This document shows, piece by piece, positions 11,801 through 31,204 of a stretch of DNA of 64,000 nucleotides (positions are counted from its first letter, which is position 1; each line of letters opens with the position of its first letter). The notes beneath the pieces were generated by a model. The model made no database searches. It saw nothing but the letters and a program-made list of their open reading frames with translations, and was not told the DNA's origin. Source of the DNA: Telopea speciosissima (taxonomy: Eukaryota; Streptophyta; Magnoliopsida; Proteales; Proteaceae); the NCBI RefSeq assembly GCF_018873765.1, contig NC_057923.1:60134593-60198592 (forward strand). The letters are read 5' to 3'. The position numbers and the translations under genes were made by a program.

Positions 11801-14800
11801 TCCAAAGTCAATATGGGGTATTCTCAAAAAAAGTGACATCTGTACTGACAAATTGCCTTTTTGTAAGTAGTTCAAAACATTTATACCCTTTTTGAGTTCG
11901 AGAATAACCAATGTAAATACATTTCACAGCCCTGGGAGATAATTTGACAACCTAAGGTTGTAGATTATGAACAAAGCACGTGGTTCCAAAAACCTGTGGA
12001 AGTAAAGAAAACAAAGGAGAATTTGGAAACACAATTAAATTAGGGAGAAATAAGACGCTAAAGACGAGAGAAGGTCTCATTCAAGGAAGGCACCTTCTCC
12101 CCAGCAAGCAACTGGTTCTTCACTGACTGAAAACCAGAATTTAATCTGGTCATGAACTTTGCAACTTGAAATTCAGCCCACTGAATCTTCAACAGTTCCA
12201 GATCAGTAGTCAGAGCCTGATAACATTGAGATCCTCTGACATTCCTTTAAAGGCACTGTAGTACTCATTCAAGGATTTTTCCCCCTGCTTGAAGTTAAAC
12301 ATTTTGTCATAAATATCATAAATACGAAACATTATTTTCCAGAGAAGCTTTCCTTCAAGTCGTCCCAAACTCATTTGGCAGTGTTGTGGAACATAACATT
12401 TGTTACAATGGCTAGTTCCATATTGTTCCACAACTAGATAAAAAGTGTGTTGTTCTCACGCATCCACTCCTCATATTCTTCAGAATCAGAAGAAGGCGGG
12501 TCAGATTTGAGATACTTCATCTTGCCCTTAGCATTGATATAGACCTTAACAGCCTGGGCCCATAACAAATAATTAGACACACCAATTCAGTTTGATAGTA
12601 GTATCTTGACGTTAATGTTGTCCGCAGTAGGTTTGGGATCAGCCATTATAGACAGCGGCAACTTCACCATACAGAATCAAGAAGACCAATAAGACAGCAA
12701 ATAGGGGGGAAAAACGATAAGGCCAGGTAAGACCACCTCTGGCCAGCAACCAACAGTCCACAGAAAAGCGATAGAAGTAATTGTAGATCTGCCTGAAATT
12801 GGGGTCAAAGAAACCTATAAGGAGGACCAATAATTCCCCAAAGTATCACTTGATTCCAATGGTCACATGAAAAATAATTTCAGAATTGCATTCTGCCAGA
12901 ATTAAGGAGATTTAGTATCACAGATAAATCAGTAGTTGGATCTGCCTGAAATTGGGGTCGAAGGACCCTATGACGAGGGCCTGATTAAAAGTAATTTGAG
13001 AAATCAATTCTGCCAGAAATCATCTCAAAACAGGGTACCGCCAGGAACAAAAACTTCTGTAACCTTCAGTAAAAACAGGGGCTTGGTCAGCCTCAAGTTA
13101 GTGTAGAAGGACCTTATCAATAGGGGCAACAATGCCCAAATGATAATCAGATCCAATTGATGGCCATAAGAGGAGTAATCATAGTTATCAATTCAGTCAA
13201 AAAAGAAGCCATAAACAGAGTACCGCAGGGAAGAAACATTAGCCAATTTTCATAGAACTCGAAGAGATACCTCCATGGAATAGCTGGAGCAGATACTCTT
13301 CTTCATGTGGATAGCATATACAAATGGAACCCTAATTTATTTTTATGTATAGGGTTTCATAGAATAGATAGGTCAGCATAAGTTGCTGCAAACTAAGAGG
13401 GAAGATCCCTAGAAGACTATCAAAGCAAGGATCGAAGAAAGGTACTGATTAAACTTGCTCTGATATCATGAAGCAGTACCTAACACAGGAAACCAGTGTT
13501 AGCAGAATAAGAGAAAGAGCAGGAGGAAGAAGAAGAGAAGAGTGAAGAGGAGCCGCAAGACTCAGGAAAAAAATAGACTCACGGTTTGCTATTCTTACCA
13601 AACCGTGACCAATATGCTGATATATAACTTACTGAGAGAATTACAATCATACCCCAAGACTACTAATTACTAAACATTACATAAAGCAACTAAAACCAGA
13701 ACTATATACCCAAAATACCCCCTGCGGTACCACTAACACTCTTTACACTATCAAATTCTCCATCTTATGTTTAATGTGATTTGACATTCCGAAAATTAAG
13801 CCAAAATAACTGCTGAAATATTCATATAATTATTCAGAACTTCAAATTAGAATTGCTTGATCCAACATATATGACTCCTCTTGAGTCAAATATGGACTTT
13901 CTGAAAGAAGAAACAACATTGTTTGAAGCCAGAGATGCTCCTGTATCGGAGAAGGAATAGAATAGGAGGGTGCATAAAGAAGAAAACAATGACCAAAGAA
14001 GTTCTTTGCATTGAAACAAATTCACAAATGGTTCTAAATATCTAATGTGTGAAAGTCAACAAGCAAGTTGGGATTAGAAATGGACCTAATCACAAATGCT
14101 TCCTTCGGCCCTTCCCCATTCATCAATTTAGATCTCAACTATCACTTTATTTTTTTACTTTTAACACAAAATTTCTAGTTAAATGCCATCTTTTTGAAAA
14201 AGAAGGGCAGACAAACAAATTTAATGCCTTGGTGAGGGTGCGGTTTTCCTTTGGCTTGGATTCTGAATTGATCTGCCCTCATATCCCTTAAGTGTCTGAG
14301 TTGGTTGAACTGGTGAATGAATTCAAGTTGCACGGACATTAATTCAAGGAAAATAATCTCTTTTATTTCATTTAAAGTTCGTTCTTCACAATGTATGTGA
14401 TCTTGGTAAAAGCTGTGACTCTCAATTTTTTTTAGTTTTGCCTTGTTTTTAAAATATCAAACATCTGTCTTGCTTTCAGGACTTTCTTCATTCTCATTTC
14501 CTCTGTTATTTTTTGCCTCTTATTTTTTCTTCTTTAACCTCTGGATGTTGACTGTGAATGGAAAGCAGGTATGGGCCATTTTGGATATGTACCACCCTTA
14601 TATTTGTAGCCGCATCCATTGGCACATTTGCAACATACTTGGCACACAAACTGCAGAAGAAAGAATGGGACTACGACATTAATATGGTGACGTGGTCGGC
14701 TGGTTTGTTTTACGGCTACGTCACCATTGTTCCTCTTGGCTTGTATATCATTCTAAAATACTTCTCAGCTCCATCTGGCCTCGTCCAGCTGTTCTGTCTA

Positions 14801-15899
14801 TATGGTTACTCCCTCTTTATATTCATTCCTGCCTCGGTAAGTTCAGAGTTACAGTGTTGCTATTTTCTCTGGAATATCTCTCTTCTTTTTCTGTTTTTTT
14901 TTTTTTTTGGGGGGGGGGGAGAGGGAGGGATTGAACCTTGATCTCCCTAATTACAGAGTAAGTGACTAAATCTCCCAACTTTGAAATATTAAGTATGACT
15001 TTGAAGAGAAGCAAAGAATCACTTTCAGTTCTTTTGAAATTGCTGTGTTGATGGGTGTTTTAAGTAAATTTTGGATTCCAATTTTACCCTCATAGACTGA
15101 TATAGCAATCTCCATTCCAGAACCAAACTTCATAAAAGGATCAGATGTAGGTGATTATATTCTCTTTAGAGTCTTAGTTAATTATGTCGAGAGTTGGGAG
15201 TTTTAGACTTATAGTCAGTTATCTTTTCGATCAAGGCGATCATGGTAATCCCTCCCCCCCCCCCCCAAAAAAAAAAAAATTAAATAAATAAAAAATAAGA
15301 ATAAAATAAAAATATAAGGCTCCTCAGTTGTCTGTGGCAACATGGTCTGGACCATATAAATTGGGTCAGTTTTGGCTGTGCCATCATGGCGCTTTCTCTC
15401 ATCCTGTCCTGATCTTTTCCTTCATTTAAGCTTATGGTTGACAGTGACAATTAAGGCAGGCCCCTATAAAGAAAAAAAAATATACTGCTTTAAAGTTTCC
15501 CTGAATGATGAATCTTCATGATTATGTGAGGGTGCATGTTATTGCCTCCTTGCTAAGAGATGTGTGGTATGCCCATGTCAATTTCCCTTCCGTGTATTAT
15601 ATTTTCTCTTAAACTAATGGTTTCAATGAAGCATATACCACTTCACCTGGGCGTTGTTGACCTATCAAAGTTCTCATGGCATTTGATTGCAGTGTCTATC
15701 TGTGGTACCTCTGGAAGTGTTCAGATGGGTAGTTGCAGGTGTTGCGGGGTTCATGTCAGCAATATTTGTTGCTCTTAATCTCCGAGCTCACATCAAGTCT
15801 GCTGGTGAAAGGTGGTTCTTAATTGTGGCTGCGATATTCCTATTGCAGCTGGCTCTGGCTGTTGTCCTGAAGCTCTATTTGTTTACTGTTACGGTATAA
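2858..15899 (+). CDS. Yip1-family integral membrane protein (YIPF1/2-like), six exons
   Basis: Exons by frame and GT-AG sites: 2858-2914, 3061-3100, 3210-3290, 7732-7924, 14569-14836, 15693-15899. They sum to 846 nt, 281 aa, with consistent phases. The N-terminal ~120 residues are hydrophilic and cytosolic-type, opening with tandem Met codons ([19 protein letters not shown]; the second Met could be the true start). About five hydrophobic segments follow, near residues 128-147, 162-184, 192-216, 222-243 and 255-278, the Yip1-domain arrangement. Family members sit in Golgi/ER membranes and act with Rab GTPases in vesicle trafficking; that role is inferred from the family. Introns 3 (4.4 kb) and 4 (6.6 kb) are packed with transposon remnants, yet the coding exons are intact. 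Nothing here separates YIPF1- from YIPF2-type. Confidence 0.9.
3850..4205 (+). repeat. Dispersed LTR-like repeat, copy 1 (Yip1 intron 3)
   Basis: Starts near TGATGCAGATAAGTCAC and includes TTCTATATAAGTTTGTAA, a TATA-like core. The same order of blocks recurs at 26837-27310 in the SerRS intron. The TATA core and lack of coding suggest solo-LTR or TRIM remnants. Exact ends are not resolved. Confidence 0.5.
4618..4834 (+). mobile_element. LTR remnant with primer-binding site
   Basis: A TGTTATGTCG start is followed about 200 bp later by TGGTATGAGAGC (4823-4834), one base from the plant initiator-Met tRNA primer site TGGTATCAGAGC. This marks a 5' LTR plus PBS of a Ty1/copia-type element. No internal genes follow, so it is a truncated fossil. 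Confidence 0.6.
5017..6014. mobile_element. Unclassified ~1-kb non-coding element with diverged inverted ends
   Basis: The left end (GGTTCTAAAGCTCGGGTTTC) and the reverse complement of the right end (ATAGTTCGAGAACTCGCCGA) are similar, and both ends are full of TCTCG/CGAGA motifs. The interior has no coding sequence but holds a strong foldback (5294-5439). It looks like a non-autonomous DNA element in Yip1 intron 3. I cannot assign a superfamily and saw no clear target duplication. Confidence 0.5.
5294..5439. repeat. Long hairpin: 68-bp arms, 10-bp loop
   Basis: Left arm 5294-5361 and right arm 5372-5439 are inverted copies. Reading by eye, about 56 of 68 positions are complementary, and roughly half of the rest would be G:U pairs in RNA. 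The loop is TTGTTTTGAT-like. Each arm carries AACTCCTTCAATA and its complement. The hairpin would be transcribed within Yip1 intron 3. Confidence 0.8.
6720..7215 (+). repeat. Possible LTR-like remnant (Yip1 intron 3)
   Basis: It contains CACTCTATATAAGGAGCTGT, a TATA-like core, then a GAATGAAATC leader-like stretch, resembling the other LTR-like repeats in the window in layout. There are no confirmed ends or target duplication. No protein is recognised in the rest of the intron (7216-7731). Confidence 0.3.
9240..9415. mobile_element. MITE with ~28-bp terminal inverted repeats (Yip1 intron 4)
   Basis: GGAAGTTTTCATACACGGCC near 9248 is mirrored by GGCCATGTATGAAAACTTTCC ending near 9402, with AT-rich edges that also pair loosely. 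It is about 150-175 bp with no coding. The repeated ACGGCCGTGT-type core is itself palindromic. Target duplication was not resolved. Confidence 0.65.
9703..9951 (-). repeat. 3' LTR of the copia fossil
   Basis: It reads TGAAGCAGTACC...CTCTTAACA on the + strand, so TG...CA ends on both strands. It aligns with 13469-13747 over its whole length, apart from a block of about 30 bp present only in the other copy. Confidence 0.85.
13469..13747 (-). repeat. 5' LTR of the copia fossil
   Basis: Same ends as the 9703-9951 copy, with an extra purine-rich block (AGGAGGAAGAAGAAGAGAAG type) near 13520. The PBS lies immediately to its left on the + strand. Confidence 0.85.
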
Positions 15900-16733
15900 G
15901 AACAATTTGAAATCCTCAATGGTATGAACCAAGTGTAGAGCATAGAGAGAAGTTTTTGGGCTTTGGCCCCATGTTGTAGTTTAACCCTTCTATAGAATAT
16001 TTGTTACTGTGAAAAACATGACATGTATTCTTTCATTTTTGACAATATATATTTAATGGCTGAATCTTCTCCCATTGGGGAGTTGCTGTTCCTCTGGCAG
16101 CTTCAATACGAATAATGTCTTGATGTGATTTCTTGTTCTACTCCCCCAACCTTTTCATCATTTAACAGAAGTAGATGCTCACACACTGATGCCACTGCTC
16201 CAACTTGAGCTGCAACCATATTCTGAATAGTGCACTGACAGGGAATATGGCAGGGCACTGCATATTGTGGAAACAATCAATAAATCGTATCTTCAGACCC
16301 GGGCAGCCCCTCCCAAATTGATGAGCAAGTAAGCCTGTGAATCACCTATAGCCTAATGTCGTAATTTGCATTTTGTTGTACCCTCTACTTCTGTTTTGGT
16401 TTGTTGTTTTAATGGGGAGGGCTCTCTCCCCAGTGGCAATGTATATATAACCTCTGTCCATGGAGGCATGGACCTTATTTTTGTCACATGACAGCTCATT
16501 TGACTCTGAAACTTTGTGGACCTATTAAACATTGGTTTCTAGTCATGTTGTATAGGCAAGTTTTTGTCCATCATATATGTCTAATTTGGATAAATGAAGT
16601 TCTATTAAGGATCCGTCTGTTCCCAGGTGAAAAGATTTCAACTCCTTTGTAATCCTGTCCACCCTCCTGATAGTCTCAGCTTAGACCTTGGTTTCGACCT
16701 TCCCATAAAATTTCAACCCCATCTGACCTGCTA

Positions 16734-16799
16734 CATGGTAGACCTTGGTGCTTGTTAAAGAGATTCCATGGTAGACCTTGATGCTTCTTAAAGAGATTC
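16734..16799 (+). repeat. 33-bp tandem duplication
   Basis: Two adjacent copies of a 33-bp unit beginning CATGGTAGACCTTGGTGCTT, at 16734-16766 and 16767-16799, differ at two positions. Confidence 0.85.
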
Positions 16800-16879
16800 T
16801 TAACTCTGCTCAGGAAAATTAAGTCTTGCCCCTCCCCAGTTAAGTCCCCTCTCTTGCCTTTTATTCTGGACATTACTTT

Positions 16880-16935
16880 TCTATGAATACAAACTCGGCC
16901 TTATCCCAACTTAATGGGGTTGACTACATGGATCC
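16880..16935 (-). mobile_element. RTE LINE 3'-tail fragment
   Basis: The reverse complement contains CCCCATTAAGTTGGGATAAG, matching the end of the RTE element at 42955-42990. Only the tail is present, as expected for 5'-truncated LINE insertions or SINEs sharing the tail. Confidence 0.65.
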
Positions 16936-17551
16936 AAACAAAACTAAGTATAAAAGATGAAAGATAGAACGATAGTAAGAGGAAAGAGGCAATATTACAT
17001 CACTTTCTATGAATAGTTAGTACAATAATTTTTTCAGAAAAGTTGGTGCAATATTTAGTATTTCTTTTTGACAGATTTTCAATGAAATAATGAACCTTTT
17101 GATAGAAAAAGAATTAGGTTTCATTGAGAAGGAAGAATCTTGTAATCAAAATTGGTGAAAAAGTTGCATCCTTATTTTTTTTTGCCCTTTTAGTATAACA
17201 CTTAATCTTTTAATGAGGGTCAAATTGATCAAATTCTATTGTTTCATATGTTCACTAAAAAAAGTGTGAAGATAATGACAACTCTTGAGAATAAGATAAT
17301 GGTAAGTTGCTTTCAAATTTCTACCCAAAAAAAAAGAGTTGTTTTCAAATTTTCTGGAAAAATCTTCCATACCCAGAGAACATCATGTTTCTATCAATTG
17401 TCATCAAACACTTCCATTTTTCAGTGTATGTTATAACTTTTCAAAAAAAAAATAATGGATCTTAGTAGACTGTTGGATCTTGCACTCGCCGCACCAAGAT
17501 CAGAGAAAACCACACATTCTCACATCTATCTACTCACCCATGGAACATTAA

Positions 17552-17998
17552 TGGCCCGTTTGTTTGTCAAATAGAAGTGGGATAGGCAAAAAGGGGTGAG
17601 AAAAGTTTATTATTTCCCCACAAAATACCAAGGATGTGTGTGTTTGGATACATAGGATGGAAAACTTTTAGACAAATTTATTAAATGCATTTATTCGTGT
17701 CTAGTGGGTGACACTCTTCTTTTTTCCATCCCATTCACTTTCAAAGTCCTACCAAAATTGATAAGAATTTGACAATATTCATGGAAAAGTTACTTTTGAG
17801 TCTATCTCTCTTCTCTTCCTAATTCCTTTCTTTCCCATGAAATCCCACCTCATGTTCATGTTCGCTCTCCCACTAAATCCCACTCCACTACAAAATGCAT
17901 GTTCTACTATTTCCGTTCCTTGTCAACCAAATCCATAACATATGGATCCCACCCTCACAAGTCTCCTACCTCTTTTTATCCGGCAAACAAACGGGGCC
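17552..17998. mobile_element. MITE with TAA target duplication (Tourist/Harbinger-like)
   Basis: The left end TGGCCCGTTTGTTTGTC and the inverse of the right end (GGCCCCGTTTGTTTGCCG) match. It is flanked by TAA on both sides (17549-17551 and 17999-18001), as expected for PIF/Harbinger elements. It is about 447 bp, AT-rich and non-coding. The family assignment rests on the TSD and the ends only. Confidence 0.65.
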
Positions 17999-18371
17999 TA
18001 AGAGAGAAAAGAGGTATTGCACAACTCGTGGCTAGGGCCTAGGGCATCCATTCTCTTTCTCTCTCTCTCTCTCCCTCTCCCACTTTTTTTTTTTTTTTTT
18101 TGATGTTCAAAGTATTGAATTTAAAACATTCAAAGAAGCCACACACATGACACATGACGGGTAAGAATCCAACTAAATACAAACTTCAGGATTCTGAGAA
18201 AATTATAGAGAATGGTAAAAAAATTCATCGTAAATAAAGATTATAATATTCCATGATTAAAAAAAAACCATGCTCCAGTATAGGGTCTCTGCTATAAATC
18301 TGTGTGAAAGGCTATCATTCTCCACAAAGACGACAATATCATTCTCTTCTTGGCACAAATTAAAGGATCTC

Positions 18372-18596
18372 TCAGTTAGACTTTCCGCAATGTATCAAAC
18401 TCCCAGCTCCCAAGAAAAGACCAAAAACGGCTGCACTGCCAAATGTTGTTTGCCCAATGTACCTAATTTTCAGAAGTCCAGGTACCTTATACATAATAGC
18501 CTCATAAGTTCCATAAATAGCACCGACAGCGCCACCAGCAGCACCGCCCACTGCAACGCCTGTTGTGACACGAGCAAGGCAGCTATCCCTCGCCAT
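18372..18596 (-). CDS. ROMO1/Mgr2-like small mitochondrial inner-membrane protein
   Basis: A single-exon frame encodes 74 aa starting MARDSCLARVTTGVAVGG and ending with IHCGKSN. This matches plant homologues of Reactive Oxygen Species Modulator 1 in length and layout: a Gly/Ala-rich first membrane helix (about residues 9-30), a short loop with the conserved YGTYEA and VPGLLKIRYIGQT stretches, then a second helix. The frame opens 13 codons upstream (MKPLTKRKK...), but the MARDSC start fits the family. ROMO1/Mgr2 proteins act in the mitochondrial inner membrane and in yeast associate with the TIM23 translocase; the plant role is inferred. A (GA)n tract lies 5' of the start codon. Confidence 0.88.
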   Translation of the reverse strand: MARDSCLARVTTGVAVGGAAGGAVGAIYGTYEAIMYKVPGLLKIRYIGQTTFGSAAVFGLFLGAGSLIHCGKSN

Positions 18597-18639
18597 CGCT
18601 TCTTTTTCTTTCTTTCTCTTTGTCAGTGGCTTCACTTGT

Positions 18640-18642
<3 letters not shown>

Positions 18643-18686
<44 letters not shown>
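18643..18686 (-). repeat. (CT)22 microsatellite in the ROMO1-like leader
   Basis: An uninterrupted CT run on the + strand reads as (GA)n on the coding strand about 50 bp upstream of the start codon, so it probably lies in the 5' UTR or core promoter. Confidence 0.85.
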
Positions 18687-18688
<2 letters not shown>

Positions 18689-18967
18689 CCTTTATATTAT
18701 ATCCCTTTATGGCTTTATATAGATAGAATGAAGGAACGAGAAGAAGAGAGGTAAGAGTGAGAGTTGGTTTACTTCACGCAAAGCGGTTGATGTCTCCTTG
18801 TTGGAGACGTCCTCGTGAGGGAGGATGACCCGACCCAATAGTATAATGTAATTTTACAGATACATACATACATACATGCGCTCTTTCCGTAACGTGCATA
18901 TGAAAACATTCAAAAAAAATTGAATTTGAGAAAAATTGCACTATCATGAAAATAACACTACCAAAAT

Positions 18968-19270
18968 GTGAGGGTGTCAAAATCAAACAGGAATTGTTTA
19001 TCAAAATTAAATTGAACCGTTTAATAAATGGTTCAGTTATGGTTTCAAAATTGAGACTGTTTAAATAAACGATTTAAACGAATTAAATCGTTTAACTGAA
19101 ATAGACTGTTTAATAACTAAAATCAAATACAAACCGTTTACTGAAATCGAATCGAACCATTTAAATTGAAACCATGAAACTGTTTAATAAACGGTTTGAT
19201 TATAGCTTCAAAATTGAGACCATTTAATTAAAACGGTTTAAATCGAAACCGGAACGTTTAGCACCCTACT
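18968..19270. mobile_element. hAT-like MITE remnant, AACCGTTTAA-rich
   Basis: The left end GAGGGTGTCAAA and right end TTTAGCACCCTAC are inverted relatives of the (T)AGGGGTGTCAA tips seen in other MITEs here. The interior repeats TTTAAACGATTTAAAC and AACCGTTTAA motifs. A related, more decayed stretch is at 31205-31470. No clear 8-bp target duplication was found. Confidence 0.5.
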
Positions 19271-19749
19271 AAATTAGAAAGACGACATTATTGATGCATA
19301 TGGGAATAAGGTTAACTGCGATTAGAGTGTATACTACTTCCAATCATTTAGATCCGTCCTCTGTCACATGACTCACGTCTATTGTTTTGGAGTCGATGAA
19401 ACTTTTTTTATTTGTTGTACTTCAGAGATGGAGATCAGAAACATGACGTTCAGAATTGGCATTTTTAAGGCCCCAAGTATTGACGGTTTTTAGGCCTGTT
19501 TTTATCATTTATTTTTGGGCAATTTTCAAAGATGATGTACAACCCCTGTATTGTTCCTTGAGTGCACATCGACCCGAGGTTTTAAAAAATGAACGTGTAT
19601 ACCCCCTGAACTTTTAAAACCATGCACAACTAACAGTCTGTTAACAAGTAAACGTGAAATGATGACGTGGGCTTTAATCAGTATTTTGGGACCTTGGCGT
19701 TCAAGGAAGCTTTCTGGTCATGATAATGGTGAAGCCTGACAGAGGTATT
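19271..19749. other. Intergenic; low-confidence dispersed repeat
   Basis: No gene is seen. The segment 19519-19640 (CAACCCCTGTATTG...GTATACCCCCTGAACTTTTA) resembles 38490-38600 (GTGTACCTCCTCTGGAACTA...CGTACCTCCCCCACTTTTAC), suggesting an unclassified dispersed repeat. Confidence 0.35.
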
Positions 19750-20760
19750 CTGGTTTGCGATATCTTTTGAAGGTAGCCACTTCGGGGGTCGTAGCCATGG
19801 CGGAACCTCCCACGGCCAGGGAGGGGCGGCCATCAGATCTTATTTTTGCCTCCTCCACAATTGCCGGTAGTGAGGCTAGATCAGGTTCAGGTGAGAATCC
19901 CTCTTTTGCAAGTGTGGTCTCTCGCTCAGTGGCTTTTTAGCCAGCATCGGTCCCTATCAAGAGCCCCTTGTTTCATCTTGGAGCTCCTGCGATTTTCTTC
20001 ACGAATGAAGAGATTTCTCTCTCGGAAATCCCTTTCCAATTCACGTTGATTGCTAAATGCGCCTACGGGCATCCGTCGCTTTTTGTAGTTAAGGCTTTCT
20101 TGCAGAAGAGCTTTCACCATCAAGCAGATGTGCTTGTTTCAACCCTTGATCATAGGCATCTGCTGCTTCGTTTTCTAGATAAAACTGATTTCATTAAGGT
20201 CTGGTTAAAGGAGCAGGTCTTCATTAAAGGTTTTTTTGTTCAGATTTTTTAAATGGACAAGGGATTTCAAATCTGGTGCAAAGTCCCCGGTTGTTCCTGT
20301 GTGGATCTCCTTCCCAAGCCTCCCGGTCAATCTCTATCAAGGTAACTTCTCCATATCAATTGCAGGCACGATGAGAAAGGTCTTAAAGGTGGATAGTGCC
20401 ACCACCTGCTGCACTCGCACGGTCACGGCAAGGGCCTGTGTTGAAATTTATCTACGAGCTTCGTTGCCTGATCAGATTTGGATAGTGTGCGGCTCCTCTA
20501 GCTTTTTTCAGAAGGTGAAATTTGAGAGATTACCTTTATTTTGTGAGGGTTGTTCGAAGCTTGGGCATGGTCTTGATCAGTGTAGGAAGAAGAAGATTCA
20601 TGGAGGTGCAACTAAAAACACAAGTGCTCCGGCAAAGGCGGTGTTGAATGTGCAAGCTGAGACTCATATTAATTCTTCTATTGAGAGGCAGAATAATGAT
20701 AGACAAGTCCTCTTCCAGGTTTGAAGACTGAATCAATTTCAAGAGCTTGTTGCAGGGCTG
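19750..20760 (+). mobile_element. L1-type LINE ORF1 relic (DUF4283 and zinc knuckle)
   Basis: Two overlapping frames (19968-20252 and 20236-20724) together resemble the N-terminal ORF1 of plant L1 LINEs. The first has the DUF4283-like core with WLKEQVFIKGFFVQIF. The second continues FKWTRDFKSGAKSPVVPVWI and ends in a CCHC knuckle, CEGCSKLGHGLDQC. The frame changes near 20240, and no endonuclease or reverse transcriptase follows, so this is a truncated, frameshifted copy. Zinc-knuckle ORF1 proteins bind RNA in LINE particles. Confidence 0.8.
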
Positions 20761-21459
20761 TCAGCTTTGTTTCACTATTCCAGAGATCTGTCAAGGGCAG
20801 GAATTACATTGCTGGCAAAGGCAAGGCTGATTCTCCTCTTGCCATGGGCACTCCATCTTGTGTGAGCCAGATGTTTCACTTTCTGTTAGTCCATTAGGCT
20901 CCGTCTGTACCCAGGTGAAAAATCACTGGAAAGAATCAAACTAAGCCTACTTAAAGAGTTTAGCTAGCCTCCCACTACCACCATCTGGGTAGTCTCACAG
21001 AAAGAAAAAATGTCTCATTGAATGGCTCACACGAACAACCACGAGAGGAGGAAAAAAATGAGTACAAAGAAATAAAAAATGACATGCAAAAGTCATAGGT
21101 TCCCAAGAAAAAGTGCAAGATCAAACACATTGACAAAGTTATAAATTCACGACAATCTGCCAATGTGACCAGATGGTAAGATCAATTAATAGCCCTTTCA
21201 AACTTCAGTGTGGGGATACAAGACAACCTTTCTAAATCATCCACCAATTAACACACAAATAATTTAGATTGGCATTCTGTTTCCATTTCGGAGTTTCAGC
21301 ATCAACTGTCTATTTGCAAATTTAACATCATCGTCCCCAGGGGAAAAAGGAGGCGAGCAAAAATTAGCACCTTGAGTTTAACCTAAAATGTTATCTTGTT
21401 TTTTAATCTCCCCCCTCCCCACAGACATTGGAGTGTGTGAGAGAGAGAGAGATGGGGTG
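20761..21459. other. Intergenic / SerRS 3' flank
   Basis: No gene is recognised. The block at 20893 (CCGTCTGTACCCAGGTGAAA) repeats one at 16607. The last part should hold the 3' UTR of the minus-strand SerRS gene. A short GA run lies at 21439-21452. Confidence 0.4.
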
Positions 21460-30551
<9,092 letters not shown>

Positions 30552-30703
30552 TTTTTTCAGCCGACGCAACAATGGCTCAGCGCTCGAATGTTGGTTCACA
30601 GAGAGTGAGGCTGAACCGGTGAACGGCCACTATAAACCCTACTTGTTTCGTAGCTCACTATTTGATGTCACGAAATAGTAAAGAGGTACTGCCTACGTGC
30701 TGG

Positions 30704-31139
30704 TAGGGATGTAAACGGATCGGATTCGGATCGGATACGGATCGGATGTGATCGGAGCCGGATATTCCCTAGTCGAATACGGATACCTCTAAACGGATTC
30801 GGATGCTGATCAGATTCGGATTTTCGACCATCCGTTTACATCTCTGCCTTGTGTAACCCGGACCTTCCTCCCCCTAGCGGATACAATTCACTCTCAATCC
30901 ATATCTCTTAGATCATGATTCTCTTTTCATCATATTCTAGAACTTATTTAATCTTCAAAAACCCTTGAAATCATTATTTACTTAATTTTTTATTATTAAG
31001 TATTCGAATTTTTTTTCGGACGGATTTTAATCGAAGTATTCGGATTATTTTCCGGATATCTCTAAATGAATACGGATGCCCCTAAACGAATACGGATGCG
31101 AATGCGGATTCGGATTTCGGTTATCCATTTACATCCCTA
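30704..31139. mobile_element. hAT-type MITE upstream of SerRS
   Basis: Ends TAGGGATGTAAACGGAT and ATCCATTTACATCCCTA are near-perfect inverted repeats. The 8-bp flanks are CGTGCTGG (30696-30703) and CGTGCTGC (31140-31147), a target duplication with one mismatch, which indicates hAT. The 436-bp interior is rich in CGGATTCGGATGCGGAT motifs and non-coding. It lies 152 bp upstream of the SerRS start codon. Confidence 0.88.
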
Positions 31140-31204
31140 CGTGCTGCGTTGTTTGCAATACTTAATAATAAATGGTTCCTGTGGGGAGTGTAGGCTGTAG
31201 GTAG

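Larger units (their letters stand above)
9703..13747 (-). mobile_element. Ty1/copia fossil with both LTRs (Yip1 intron 4)
   Basis: The element spans about 4.0 kb on the minus strand. The 5' LTR is at 13469-13747 and the 3' LTR at 9703-9951. A PBS-like TGATATCAGAGC lies just inside the 5' LTR (initiator-Met type), and a polypurine tract (reverse of CTCCCCCTCAAGCTGG) lies beside the 3' LTR. Flanks are CTGTC and CTATC, a probable 5-bp target duplication with one mismatch. Relics of the RNase H end of pol ([20 protein letters not shown]) lie at 9959-10201, reverse-transcriptase and integrase relics follow, and a gag relic lies near 12.2-12.6 kb. It is shorter than typical copia elements and broken many times. 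The LTRs differ by many substitutions and indels, so the insertion is old. Confidence 0.9.
15900..17548. other. Yip1 3' flank and intergenic DNA
   Basis: This holds the likely 3' UTR of the Yip1 gene and AT-rich sequence without recognised genes. A 33-bp tandem duplication sits at 16734-16799. An RTE-type LINE tail lies at 16880-16935 on the minus strand (CTTATCCCAACTTAATGGGG). The block starting near 16607 (CCGTCTGTTCCCAGGTGAAA) recurs at 20893. Confidence 0.5.

Noticed and set aside
14558-14941. 127-residue frame ending in a run of Gly-rich residues
   Set aside because: Only 14569-14836 is a Yip1 exon; the rest reads through the donor site into an intronic T/G run.
16734-16799. CRISPR-like direct repeats
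   Set aside because: Plant nuclear DNA; only two adjacent units without spacers.
18270-18722. 150-residue + strand frame over the ROMO1-like gene
   Set aside because: It is the antisense shadow of the minus-strand gene plus the CT repeat translated as Leu-Ser runs.
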